Positions 16,591-23,855 of a stretch of 39,243 bases of DNA are shown here, one piece after another. The translations under genes were made by a program, and so were the position numbers. Source of the stretch: a virus; the IMG/VR virus record IMGVR_UViG_3300044697_000005, positions 1 to 39,243 of that record, one strand, 5' to 3'. Every line of letters starts with the position of its first letter. Positions within the stretch are counted from its first letter, which is position 1. Below the pieces are notes generated by a model. It had not been told where the DNA came from and did no database searches. It saw only the letters and a program-made list of their open reading frames with translations.

Positions 16591-16731
16591 TTAGTGACAG
16601 ACGTAAATAGGCGGTTGACTGTAAAGCACTTCGCACGTCGCGGATCTTGCTGATCTCGTAATCGCAAGAGCCATTAAGACCACACAAGTAAACACAGCCC
16701 AATGTCTTCCATTCCAATTCATCGGATTCAT
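16591..16731 (-). CDS. Tiny membrane or exported protein (46 aa)
   Basis: The frame starts MNPMNWNGRHW, has one hydrophobic segment (AVFTCVVLMALAI) and ends with a Cys-containing tail (SARSATCEVLYSQPPIYVCH). An AGGGGATGTG ribosome site precedes the ATG. The tail could lie in the periplasm after a signal-anchor or cleaved signal, and its two Cys could form a disulfide. It sits nine bases before the next tiny gene. Function unknown. Confidence 0.55.
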   Translation of the reverse strand: MNPMNWNGRHWAVFTCVVLMALAITRSARSATCEVLYSQPPIYVCH

Positions 16732-16739
16732 CACATCCC

Positions 16740-16916
16740 CTACTTAAGTTTTTGAGGTAGCACTTTGTCTAGGTGATAACCGATTCGTGAGATTCTTTCA
16801 CCTACAAAATGCGCGATAGAATTTGGGCGCTTGCTTGGAATCATACGCATCGCGAGCTCAACGAAAATGATTATACCGCCGATGTGTATGGGATGTGCGA
16901 GAATAAAGTCTTTCAT
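16740..16916 (-). CDS. Small membrane-associated protein (58 aa)
   Basis: A 58-residue frame starting at 16916 with a good AGGAG ribosome site. It has an N-terminal hydrophobic segment (IHIGGIIIFVELAMRMI, residues 10-26) and a basic tail (SKRPNSIAHFVGERISRIG...PQKLK). It lies eight bases after the virion-type gene at 16925-17281. The single span plus basic tail would allow membrane insertion with the tail inside the cell. No family is recognised. Confidence 0.6.
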   Translation of the reverse strand: MKDFILAHPIHIGGIIIFVELAMRMIPSKRPNSIAHFVGERISRIGYHLDKVLPQKLK

Positions 16917-16924
16917 AAAATCTC

Positions 16925-17281
16925 CTAATTAAATGTATCAATTGCCCAGTAAATATTTACTTGCACGGTTCCAAGCAATCCAGAATTTACGTTAACAACT
17001 TGAAGTGTAACGCCGTCTGGAATGGAATACGATATATCGCTTTTCAGTTGAACTGATGTGTTTGCTGCGCACATTAAATAAGTATGTGAAACAACCGACC
17101 CACTGAATACCGATTGTAAATCAAATACCGCATCAGCAGTAGATGACGCAAACACTTCTATTTTATAATTTGCACTATGATCAGGGGTTGATGTCGTCAA
17201 ACTTCCCGTCGTTGCGAGCACTGCACCTGCTGCTGGGTTTGTCGTTACTGCGCCTAAGTTTGTTGATCCAACAAATCCCAT
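16925..17281 (-). CDS. Small beta-rich structural-type protein
   Basis: A 118-residue, Ser/Thr/Val-rich protein without charged clusters (MGFVGSTNLGAVTTNPAAGAV..., YKIEVFASSTADAVFDLQSVF, IPDGVTLQVVNVN). Composition suggests a beta-sandwich virion protein, perhaps a fibre accessory or small attachment protein. It follows the large repeat-rich adhesin by nine bases and is similar in style to the protein at 31036-31296, although I cannot show homology. No signal peptide is seen. Confidence 0.6.
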   Translation of the reverse strand: MGFVGSTNLGAVTTNPAAGAVLATTGSLTTSTPDHSANYKIEVFASSTADAVFDLQSVFSGSVVSHTYLMCAANTSVQLKSDISYSIPDGVTLQVVNVNSGLLGTVQVNIYWAIDTFN

Positions 17282-17290
17282 AAATTCTCC

Positions 17291-19831
17291 TTACCTATAA
17301 CTAACAGTCCAGTCCGCTGTTCCCACTGTGACTATCGTGAGTCCTGTCGTAAATTCGATGTCGTATTCATAACAGAACGGAGAGTTTCCGTTTGGGGGGC
17401 CGGGCGCCGCAATGATTGTTCCTGATCCAGCGGTGTTATCGTAAATCGTCATCGATGATGCATTCACAGGCTTGTTGTAACAAACGTTGTGCAATATTCC
17501 TTCGCCTGTTTTTTCCGTGACGGTTGTCGCCGTGCTGAAATGTCCGTAAGCGAATCGACTTGCAACGATGTGTGACCCATCAGAAGACGCTTGTGCATCT
17601 ATTCTCTGACCATTAGATGCACTGATGGGAGTAGAATTATATTTCGCGCCAACTTTAACCGGATCTCCTGAGTCTGAAGAACCCGACGCGACATTGCCTC
17701 CAACTGCAATCAATCCTGATACACCGGCTGTTACTATTGTTGTTCCATTAATTTGCGAGATGTTGTTAACCCATGGGCTCGTAGATTGAGTAACTGCGAC
17801 TGTAGTCGGATAAAGAATCGGAGCGAATGTGTGCAGCGATGCATAACCATTCACGGTGCCAGATGCGTATCCGGTGACAGACACGACCAAGTTGGTGTAG
17901 TCAAGCGGAACGTAATATATCCCTGTCGTCGTTGTTGACGTGGAGTATCCTGATCCAGGGTTTCCCATATTATATGCTGCGATTGGGAAATAAGTTGTCC
18001 CGCCGTCGTTTGACCCGGTGAAGTTAATCGTGGCAGAGAATGTGCCCTGGATTGAAATAACTGCTGACGAATAATTTCCCACTGCCATTGCAACGAGATT
18101 CCCATTAGCTGAAAGACCCGCGCTGGAAGTAGATGATGTGTTATTGATTGCCCCGATCGTATTAGTCCCTGCGTTCAAGCCAACGTTCCATGTCCCGCTT
18201 TGTACTGCTGCGACAGAATCAGTGCCGCTCGCAAGAGTCCACGTGCGTCCTGTAGTCCATGTACCCGACTGACTCACAGACCACGGTGCGCCGCCCTGAT
18301 TAGCGGTGACTGTGCCGCTAACGACCCAAGGGCTTGTTCCTTGATTCACTGATCCGATGTTGTTTGAACCCGCCGGCAAAGGAGAATTAGGAGATAAAGC
18401 GACAACTGCCGAATTGTCCGTTGCCGCTGCCGCAGTCGAAGGTGCTTTGATTACGAGAGTCCTTCCGCCTCCATCTGAAATCATCGTGTCTTGGGTTTGG
18501 TTCGTTTGATTCGCGATTACGGTTCCGAGATTCGTGTTGATCAAATTGAGTGCTGTAATCTCAGTTGATTGATTCGCTGATGTGCTCGCGCCTGTCGGGA
18601 GTGAAACAGTGCCGGTTATGTTCGCGATGTTCCATGTACCTGACTGAACTGCGGCTACAGAATCACTTCCACTAGATAAATTCCAAGTGCGAGTCCGAGG
18701 ATCGACTTGGACGCCAGCCACATTAATACCAACATCTAAAGCCCGCTGAGAACCAGATATCTGAGAGGTAATCGCATTGCCGCTGCCGTCGTTGAGATAA
18801 TTTTGAATCGAATCTGTCGAATGCCCGAGTGTCCAAGTGCGCCCTGTCGTCCAAGTCCCAGATTGAGTCGCACCGAATACGGTATTCCCGATTGAACCGC
18901 CCGCTTGAAATGGACTGCCTAAGGTTGAATTTATCGTAATCAGTTCGGAGTTTGTAGCTGCCCCAGTAGGAAGAGATATTGTGCCCGTGATGTTGTTTAG
19001 ATTCCAAGTGCCCGATTGACTGACTGACCACGGCGCAGAGCCTTGTTGCACGGTCCACGTACCCGATTGAGTTACCGCTTGTGTCGCAGGAAAGTTCGTG
19101 ACTTGAGTTTCTTGCGTGCCGTTTGTTTGATTGGCAATGATTGTCGCTTGATTGGCAGCGGTTGACGCTCCAGTCGGTAACGAGATTGCGCCTGAAATAT
19201 TATTAATATTCCATGTTCCGGATTGAGAAACCGAACCAGAGATTACCCAAGGCGATGTGGATTGCGTGACGGCGACAGTTGCGGGGAAATTACCAATGTT
19301 GACCGAATCTGTGGAGTTGGAAAGCGTCCAGGTTCGACCCGCGGTCCAGGTGCCTGACTGTGCAGCATCCACAAGAGGAGTAGAAGCAAAAGCAGGAAGT
19401 AAACCAGAGATCCCAAAAGCGCTGTTACCAATAGATCCGCCAGCCTGAAAAGGCGATCCGAGCGTGGAGTTGATGGTGACGAGTTCTGCATTGGTCGCTG
19501 CTCCCGTTGGTAGAGGTAAAGAGGTTGCACTAATGGGTTGTGTAACAGCACTTCCGTCAACTGGCAACGCTCCGGCAGCGGTTAAGATAACGGGTGCGAG
19601 ATTGCCGGATTGATTTTGAAAGCCGATGAATGTTGCGAGAGACGGGACCGGCGACCCGACAGTTCCCACGCTGGCGTTGATCACCGTGATTGATCCCATG
19701 ACGGTGACTGATCCTGTGATCGGAACGGGGTTCGCGCTCGTGTTAACGACGTAGACGTTGTCTGGGAAGCCGCCTGATGCGAATGCCTTAGAAGACATCG
19801 TAAGCAGTAAAAATAATGTCTTAAAGAACAT
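17291..19831 (-). CDS. Large exported repeat-rich adhesin / fibre protein
   Basis: An 846-residue protein. The start at 19831 overlaps the upstream stop (TAATG) and is followed at once by a Sec signal peptide (MFFKTLFLLLTMSSKAFA then SGGFPDN). The body is built of short imperfect repeats: at least eight QSGTW units, repeated GRTWTL, STSPWV, and blocks such as ISLPTGA..AN and STLGSPFQAGGSIGN, each present two or more times. Such modules form beta-helices or fibres in phage adhesins. The last 250 residues look globular and include a segment on single-value noise-type fibres (SVTGYASGTVNGYASLHTF). Its location between terminase and portal genes, and the signal peptide, are unusual for a virion protein. 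Confidence 0.75.
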   Translation of the reverse strand: MFFKTLFLLLTMSSKAFASGGFPDNVYVVNTSANPVPITGSVTVMGSITVINASVGTVGSPVPSLATFIGFQNQSGNLAPVILTAAGALPVDGSAVTQPISATSLPLPTGAATNAELVTINSTLGSPFQAGGSIGNSAFGISGLLPAFASTPLVDAAQSGTWTAGRTWTLSNSTDSVNIGNFPATVAVTQSTSPWVISGSVSQSGTWNINNISGAISLPTGASTAANQATIIANQTNGTQETQVTNFPATQAVTQSGTWTVQQGSAPWSVSQSGTWNLNNITGTISLPTGAATNSELITINSTLGSPFQAGGSIGNTVFGATQSGTWTTGRTWTLGHSTDSIQNYLNDGSGNAITSQISGSQRALDVGINVAGVQVDPRTRTWNLSSGSDSVAAVQSGTWNIANITGTVSLPTGASTSANQSTEITALNLINTNLGTVIANQTNQTQDTMISDGGGRTLVIKAPSTAAAATDNSAVVALSPNSPLPAGSNNIGSVNQGTSPWVVSGTVTANQGGAPWSVSQSGTWTTGRTWTLASGTDSVAAVQSGTWNVGLNAGTNTIGAINNTSSTSSAGLSANGNLVAMAVGNYSSAVISIQGTFSATINFTGSNDGGTTYFPIAAYNMGNPGSGYSTSTTTTGIYYVPLDYTNLVVSVTGYASGTVNGYASLHTFAPILYPTTVAVTQSTSPWVNNISQINGTTIVTAGVSGLIAVGGNVASGSSDSGDPVKVGAKYNSTPISASNGQRIDAQASSDGSHIVASRFAYGHFSTATTVTEKTGEGILHNVCYNKPVNASSMTIYDNTAGSGTIIAAPGPPNGNSPFCYEYDIEFTTGLTIVTVGTADWTVSYR

Positions 19832-20181
19832 TAGTTTCCTTTCCCCGCGATAAGCACAGTGAGTAAGCCTGAACCCGAGCTCGGCGTGTAAACGATTTGC
19901 AGATTCAACCAACCTTGATCGCTGAGATTCCATTGCGGAGGATTCGTAGTGCCTACGACGAGTTGATTCGTGTAGGGAATGTCATTCCAAATAATCGAAC
20001 CGTTGTATGAGATCCCGGTTTGAAGTTTCATCGAACCGTTCGGAGATCCTGAGATAATGCTTTGAATGAAAAGCGCGTGAATCAAATCGACCTGGCTGAG
20101 CACGTTGAACATCGGCACCGTGATTATTGAGGACATGTCTGCGTTTGAAATCAAACTGGCGGTGAAAGTTCTAACGAGCAT
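19831..20181 (-). CDS. Small beta-rich protein between terminase and adhesin
   Basis: A 116-residue protein following the large terminase by nine bases and overlapping the adhesin start (TAATG). It contains beta-rich segments and no signal peptide (MLVRTFTASLISNADMSSIITVPMFNVL..., WLNLQIVYTPSSGSGLLTVLIAGKGN). It looks like a small virion or fibre accessory protein whose translation is coupled to the adhesin. I do not recognise the family. Confidence 0.6.
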   Translation of the reverse strand: MLVRTFTASLISNADMSSIITVPMFNVLSQVDLIHALFIQSIISGSPNGSMKLQTGISYNGSIIWNDIPYTNQLVVGTTNPPQWNLSDQGWLNLQIVYTPSSGSGLLTVLIAGKGN

Positions 20182-20190
20182 GAATTGAGA

Positions 20191-21546
20191 CTACTTTAGA
20201 ATTCTCATGACTCCAACTTCATTTTGCATTTCGGTTCCTAGAGTGAATACTGGATACCCCGCTGCGTCACTTGCGTGAGTCAGTTCTTTATCTTTCGTTT
20301 GATCGAGGATCGCTCCGTTTGCGTTTTCTTTCCAAGACACGCGGTCGAAGTCTCGACCCAAGTAGTGACAATTCTTTCGGTGATACCAGAGATGGACGGA
20401 TCCGTCGGCGGCTTTGAGTCTGGCGTTTATTGCGTTGACTCGGTCTTTGACGGGTGGATTGGAATCGGTTGTTCGATCCTCGAAACGGATCTGAGCATCA
20501 CGGAGAGCCTTGTGAATAATCGTGTAATCGGTCTGACCCACGGCAGACGTTTTGTTGGCTTTCCCCGTTGCATCGCCCACAAGAATAATTCCTGGTTTAT
20601 GGCCTCGCACTCTAGATATAAGAACCTGCACAGCTTCCTGAGTATGAGAGCCTTTGAGAGCGATTTCATCGAACCACCACCAATCGTTTCCGCGTTGTTG
20701 ACCCAATTCCCAGCATATCAGATTGACGTTGAAGTCCATACCGACGACGATAGGGAGGAACGGCGCGTATAAAACATTCGGGTCATTCGCGGATCCGTCA
20801 AGCGAGAACGGGCATATTTCGCGCCAGTTATGTTGCCCGTGTCCGAGATAGACTTTGCCGGCGCCCATTTCGCGAAACTCGGCTAAGATTTCTTGAGCGA
20901 ATTGATCTTCTGACATTGAATTGCGAGCTGATTCGACTTCTTTCGGCGTCCACCACGGAGCGACGGTGCTCGGTGCGTGAAACGTCGCCCATTCTGGATC
21001 TAATTTTGCTGCATTGAATAAATCGTAAAAGTGTTCGTACCCGTTCGGAGTGCTGAGAATGTCAGCCCACCCGTTTTTATGCGCGAGCATGGGGCGAATA
21101 ACGAGAGGCCATAAATCAGGCGGTTGTTGCCGATATTCGTCGATTACGACACCGTTTAGGGTTTCAATACGCAAATCTTGATAATTTTTGCCCGATTTAA
21201 ACGAAATAATGGGCCCATGATAAAACTGACACGAGAAATCGCTTTCGTTAGGTTTCTTTGCGAATGCGCTCGGAGCAGATAAATAAAATCGCATCATGCG
21301 TTTGAATGCGACTTGAGCGGCTTCCCAGGTTTGAAGCACGTACCAATAAATGCCTTCACGTGGCCCAATCCATGCTTTGTCTGCGATTTTATTCAAACCA
21401 TACGTTGTCTTGCCCGATTGCCGGCCAAAACATATTGCGTTAAATCGCGCAATTGAAGCGTGAAGTTGTCTTTGACCTTCATGCGGAGTGTAAAGCTTAA
21501 GTGTTGCTCGGCGTGGCTTCGCCGAACTGGGTATCGTGCGTGACAT
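20191..21546 (-). CDS. terL: Terminase large subunit
   Basis: A 451-residue DNA packaging motor. The ATPase has Walker A GRQSGKTT at 41-48, Walker B VVIDEY at 133-138 and coupling motif STPNG at about 165-169. The C-terminal RNase H-like nuclease shows VVGMDFN (Asp271), ILVGDATGK (Asp325) and a final Asp in THASDAAGY. Its only credible start, the ATG at 21546, lies 50 bases inside the small-subunit gene, an unusually long overlap. It acts with the small subunit and portal to cut and fill the head. Packaging type (cos or pac) cannot be told by eye. Confidence 0.93.
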   Translation of the reverse strand: MSRTIPSSAKPRRATLKLYTPHEGQRQLHASIARFNAICFGRQSGKTTYGLNKIADKAWIGPREGIYWYVLQTWEAAQVAFKRMMRFYLSAPSAFAKKPNESDFSCQFYHGPIISFKSGKNYQDLRIETLNGVVIDEYRQQPPDLWPLVIRPMLAHKNGWADILSTPNGYEHFYDLFNAAKLDPEWATFHAPSTVAPWWTPKEVESARNSMSEDQFAQEILAEFREMGAGKVYLGHGQHNWREICPFSLDGSANDPNVLYAPFLPIVVGMDFNVNLICWELGQQRGNDWWWFDEIALKGSHTQEAVQVLISRVRGHKPGIILVGDATGKANKTSAVGQTDYTIIHKALRDAQIRFEDRTTDSNPPVKDRVNAINARLKAADGSVHLWYHRKNCHYLGRDFDRVSWKENANGAILDQTKDKELTHASDAAGYPVFTLGTEMQNEVGVMRILK

Positions 21547-21835
21547 GTTCGGTTACATCAGCGGTGACTTTCGATTCTAATTTTTCAGATTGATCGAGCA
21601 TTTGTTTGCCGAGCCATATTAACATCGCGACGTTTCCTTTTTGTGCGGATTCGATTTGCCATCGACGTATGGACATTTTCAAATCAGAACGTCCTTTAGC
21701 TAATTCTGCCGCATAACGTCGTTGAATGGTATCTGTCGAACATTTGAAATGATCTGCGATTTCGACAGTTTTGCATCCGATTTGTGCGAATTTTTCAACG
21801 AGTGCGTTATCGATTTCCAATTTAGGTCTAGCCAT
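21497..21835 (-). CDS. terS: Terminase small subunit
   Basis: A 112-residue protein directly upstream of the large terminase. The N-terminus is a helix-turn-helix DNA-binding domain (VEKFAQIGCKTVEIADHFKCSTDTIQRRY, about 13-41), followed by a helical segment (DLKMSIRRWQIESAQKGNVAMLIWLGKQML) found in many small terminase subunits. It should recognise the packaging site and regulate the motor. The gene starts opposite the divergent plus-strand gene, with a 46-base gap that contains a promoter-like sequence on the other strand. Confidence 0.82.
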   Translation of the reverse strand: MARPKLEIDNALVEKFAQIGCKTVEIADHFKCSTDTIQRRYAAELAKGRSDLKMSIRRWQIESAQKGNVAMLIWLGKQMLDQSEKLESKVTADVTEHVTHDTQFGEATPSNT

Positions 21836-21846
21836 AATTTAACCTA

Positions 21847-21874
21847 TTGCGTTATTTATGCATTGTGTTATAAT
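21847..21874 (+). promoter_or_regulatory. Promoter-like site, plus strand, shared motif
   Basis: On the plus strand TTGCGT (21847-21852) and TATAAT (21869-21874) are spaced by 16 bases, a good sigma70-type pair with a perfect -10. The segment 21858-21876 (ATGCATTGTGTTATAATGA) matches the promoter-like site on the minus strand at 26334-26352 at 17 of 19 positions. It would drive the small plus-strand gene, whose ATG is only seven bases after the -10, so the mRNA might be leaderless or a later ATG (21897) may be used. Confidence 0.55.
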
Positions 21875-21881
21875 GATTGAC

Positions 21882-22115
21882 ATGAATGATCGCATAATGA
21901 AATTCGATTCTTTTAAAAAACACGCGATGCTTGGTCGTTTATACATGCGTTTAACCGCGCTAGAATTGAATATAGCGCATTCTTTCATCAAAGAACATAG
22001 CGAGGCATCAAAAAACGATTTTGATCGCGCTGTGAACCGTTTGTTCATTAATCGTGACAAACCGCGACATTGGCTTGAAATCATGGAATTGCTTTCATGC
22101 TGTTCATCCCGATGA
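21882..22115 (+). CDS. Small plus-strand protein, possible regulator
   Basis: A 77-residue protein, start at ATG 21882 or 21897, right after a promoter-like site. Sequence MNDRIMKFDSFKKHAMLG then helices (LYMRLTALELNIAHSFIKEHSE, NDFDRAVNRLFINRDKPRHWLEI) with natural charge and no signal peptide. The opposite frame (21839-22084) has poorer composition. It is divergent from the terminase gene and its 3' end overlaps that of the ABC-GNAT gene by 35 bases. Position opposite the late genes suggests a regulatory or accessory role. No family recognised. Confidence 0.5.
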   Translation: MNDRIMKFDSFKKHAMLGRLYMRLTALELNIAHSFIKEHSEASKNDFDRAVNRLFINRDKPRHWLEIMELLSCCSSR

Positions 22116-23199
22116 ATTCGAAACTGAATGTTTTGATGTTTTCACGATAACCTGTTCTTCGCATCATGGAACCGCCGTGATTCATTTTGCCGATTTGACG
22201 CTTCGTTTCCAACAAACGCCATGCTGTGTTTTTGATCATGCTGCGATAAATCGGAACGCTCGAAAATTTAGCCATAACGCGATATCCTCGAGATTTCATA
22301 ATTTGGCTGCTTTCGTTGATTACTTTAATGCCCAATCCAAACCCCGCGTAATCGGGATGTATGACCGTTCGATTGCTGTGAAAAATCGGGGTTTTCCCTT
22401 TTTGTGCTGGTACATAATTTGCGAAACATTGAAATCCGATTTGATCGGATTTGTGAAACAATCCAAATGTGAATATTTTCCCGCCGGGCAATCGATCACT
22501 TAAATAGTGATATTTGCTAAAATATTTCCAAGTGTTCGTCCCGACTTCGCGTAATTCGAAATTGAGTCGTTCTTTGCGTTCGCGTGATTGAAGTAACCTC
22601 CGATCAACGAATTCTTGTTTGTTGCAATCAATCACCCAATCCGGGTTTAACCATTCCATTACGTCGTAATGACATGACAACAAAATTAATCGTTTTTTAT
22701 TTTTACGCGCAAATTTTTGAACACAATAACTCATGACTTTCGCCACCGTTCGATCGACGACGGATGTCCATTCATCGATGACGTTGATTTCGTTCGACGC
22801 GATCATATTTAAAACCGCTTCCGCTCGTGCGCGTTGCCCATTCGATAATGTTTTAACGGGCCTGATCCAACAAGGGACACTAGTTAAACCGATGCCGGAT
22901 AACATTTCCGCGCATTCATCGTAATTTAATTTTTCAGGCAATTGATCGATAATCGGTTTATCAACATCGATCACGACGTTGAAACAATTTTGACCAAACA
23001 TTTGTTTCGCGAGCGTTGTTTTGCCTGACCCACTGGCCCCGACAATCAATCCGATTGAAAATTCCGTTTTTAAATCCGCATTTATTGTTAATTCATGAAT
23101 GCTTTTCTTTTTCGCGTCTATGTCTAAACTATCAGCAGCGCGTTGACATCGATATGATTTCGAAACATCGCTTTGCAATTTCACGTGATAAGTTTGCAT
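22081..23199 (-). CDS. ABC-type ATPase fused to GNAT (Mom-like) acetyltransferase
   Basis: A 372-residue two-domain protein. Residues about 45-205 are an ABC-type ATPase: Walker A GASGSGKTT (54-62), signature LSNGQ (118-122), Walker B INVIDEW (138-144) and the switch His in SCH (175-177). There are no membrane segments, so it is not a transporter. Residues about 208-372 are a GNAT fold with KYHYLSDRLPGGK (229-241) and the acetyl-CoA loop HPDYAGFGLG (281-290), resembling Mom-type acyltransferases of phages that modify adenine in DNA. It overlaps the ParB-like gene upstream by 19 bases. The proposed DNA-modification role is inferred from the Mom resemblance and the ParB partner; other substrates are possible. 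Confidence 0.8.
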   Translation of the reverse strand: MQTYHVKLQSDVSKSYRCQRAADSLDIDAKKKSIHELTINADLKTEFSIGLIVGASGSGKTTLAKQMFGQNCFNVVIDVDKPIIDQLPEKLNYDECAEMLSGIGLTSVPCWIRPVKTLSNGQRARAEAVLNMIASNEINVIDEWTSVVDRTVAKVMSYCVQKFARKNKKRLILLSCHYDVMEWLNPDWVIDCNKQEFVDRRLLQSRERKERLNFELREVGTNTWKYFSKYHYLSDRLPGGKIFTFGLFHKSDQIGFQCFANYVPAQKGKTPIFHSNRTVIHPDYAGFGLGIKVINESSQIMKSRGYRVMAKFSSVPIYRSMIKNTAWRLLETKRQIGKMNHGGSMMRRTGYRENIKTFSFEFIGMNSMKAIP

Positions 23200-23726
23200 T
23201 CAAATCCTCGTTCGCTTAATTCTTCAAATAATTTTTGCATTTCTTGTTCGTTTTTACATTCCACGGCGATGATGAATTGCGTAGTTATTTTTTCCGCTTC
23301 CAAAGGAATTTGAATGTTTGCGTTCATCATGAAATCTTTGATGCCCAACAAATCCAAATCGAAATCCGGTCCGAGATCGCCGATGTCGGCGTTGATCCCA
23401 ACTAAATCCAGTTCAGCCCAAGATCCGATGCTGTTATCTGAAACTCCTGCGGCGTACTCTTGCTGTGCGTCCTCGAAGTCCTGATAGATCACAGGGACGT
23501 GTGCGAGTCCCATTTTCTTTGCCGCTTCTAATCTGCCGTGTCCGCATACGAGAAAGCCAGATTGATTGCTGACAACGAGCGGGATGCGAAACCCCTGATA
23601 GCGAATGATTTCGCACAAACGCTCAATTTGTTCGGGCGAGTGTTTATTGCGATTGTTCGGATTCGGTTTGATGGTTTCGATCTTGACTATCGAAATGTCT
23701 TTGCTTTGAATCTTAATCTTTTTCAT
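23181..23726 (-). CDS. ParB/sulfiredoxin-like domain protein
   Basis: A 181-residue protein. Residues about 12-85 are a ParB-type domain: NPNNRNKHS (22-30), a helix (EQIERLCEIIRYQG), RIPLVVSNQSGFLVCGHGRLEAAKKMG (47-72) with the GHGR nucleotide-binding loop, then VPVIYQDF. There is no helix-turn-helix domain after it, so it is not a plasmid-partition protein. The C-terminal 30 residues (VECKNEQEMQKLFEELSERGFECKLI) resemble a small tail seen on phage ParB-like proteins and methylases. Members of this fold can bind CTP/ATP and some act as kinases or nucleases. It is coupled to the ABC-GNAT gene, suggesting a joint DNA-modification function. Confidence 0.82.
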   Translation of the reverse strand: MKKIKIQSKDISIVKIETIKPNPNNRNKHSPEQIERLCEIIRYQGFRIPLVVSNQSGFLVCGHGRLEAAKKMGLAHVPVIYQDFEDAQQEYAAGVSDNSIGSWAELDLVGINADIGDLGPDFDLDLLGIKDFMMNANIQIPLEAEKITTQFIIAVECKNEQEMQKLFEELSERGFECKLIT

Positions 23727-23742
23727 ATCGTGTTCCGAGACG

Positions 23743-23788
23743 CCTCGTCACTCGGATGTAGCATCCATGCTTCTCACAAGCAACGAGG
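23743..23788 (-). ncRNA. Compact three-way-junction RNA / 5' leader
   Basis: In the 129-base gap before the ParB-like gene there is a nested, perfectly paired structure. The outer stem CCTCGT (23743-23748) pairs with ACGAGG (23783-23788). Inside are two adjacent perfect hairpins, GGATG-TAG-CATCC (23754-23766) and TGCTT-CTCAC-AAGCA (23768-23782). All three helices have no mismatch and the parts abut almost without spare bases. On the minus strand it would be the leader of the ParB/ABC-GNAT operon, ending 17 bases before the ATG. It does not show a hammerhead core or a tRNA T-arm. Confidence 0.45.
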
Positions 23789-23855
23789 TTGATTAGGAGA
23801 TAGTGGCAACCATGGAGACGGTGAACCCACTAATGCATTCAGTGTTTCATGGGAT

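Noticed and set aside
21839-22084. Minus-strand frame opposite the small plus-strand gene
   Set aside because: Cys, Ser and Met-rich shadow with poor composition and no ribosome site.
23743-23788. Hammerhead ribozyme or tRNA-like element
   Set aside because: No CUGAUGA and GAA core, and no TTCGA T-loop; only the general three-way fold is supported.
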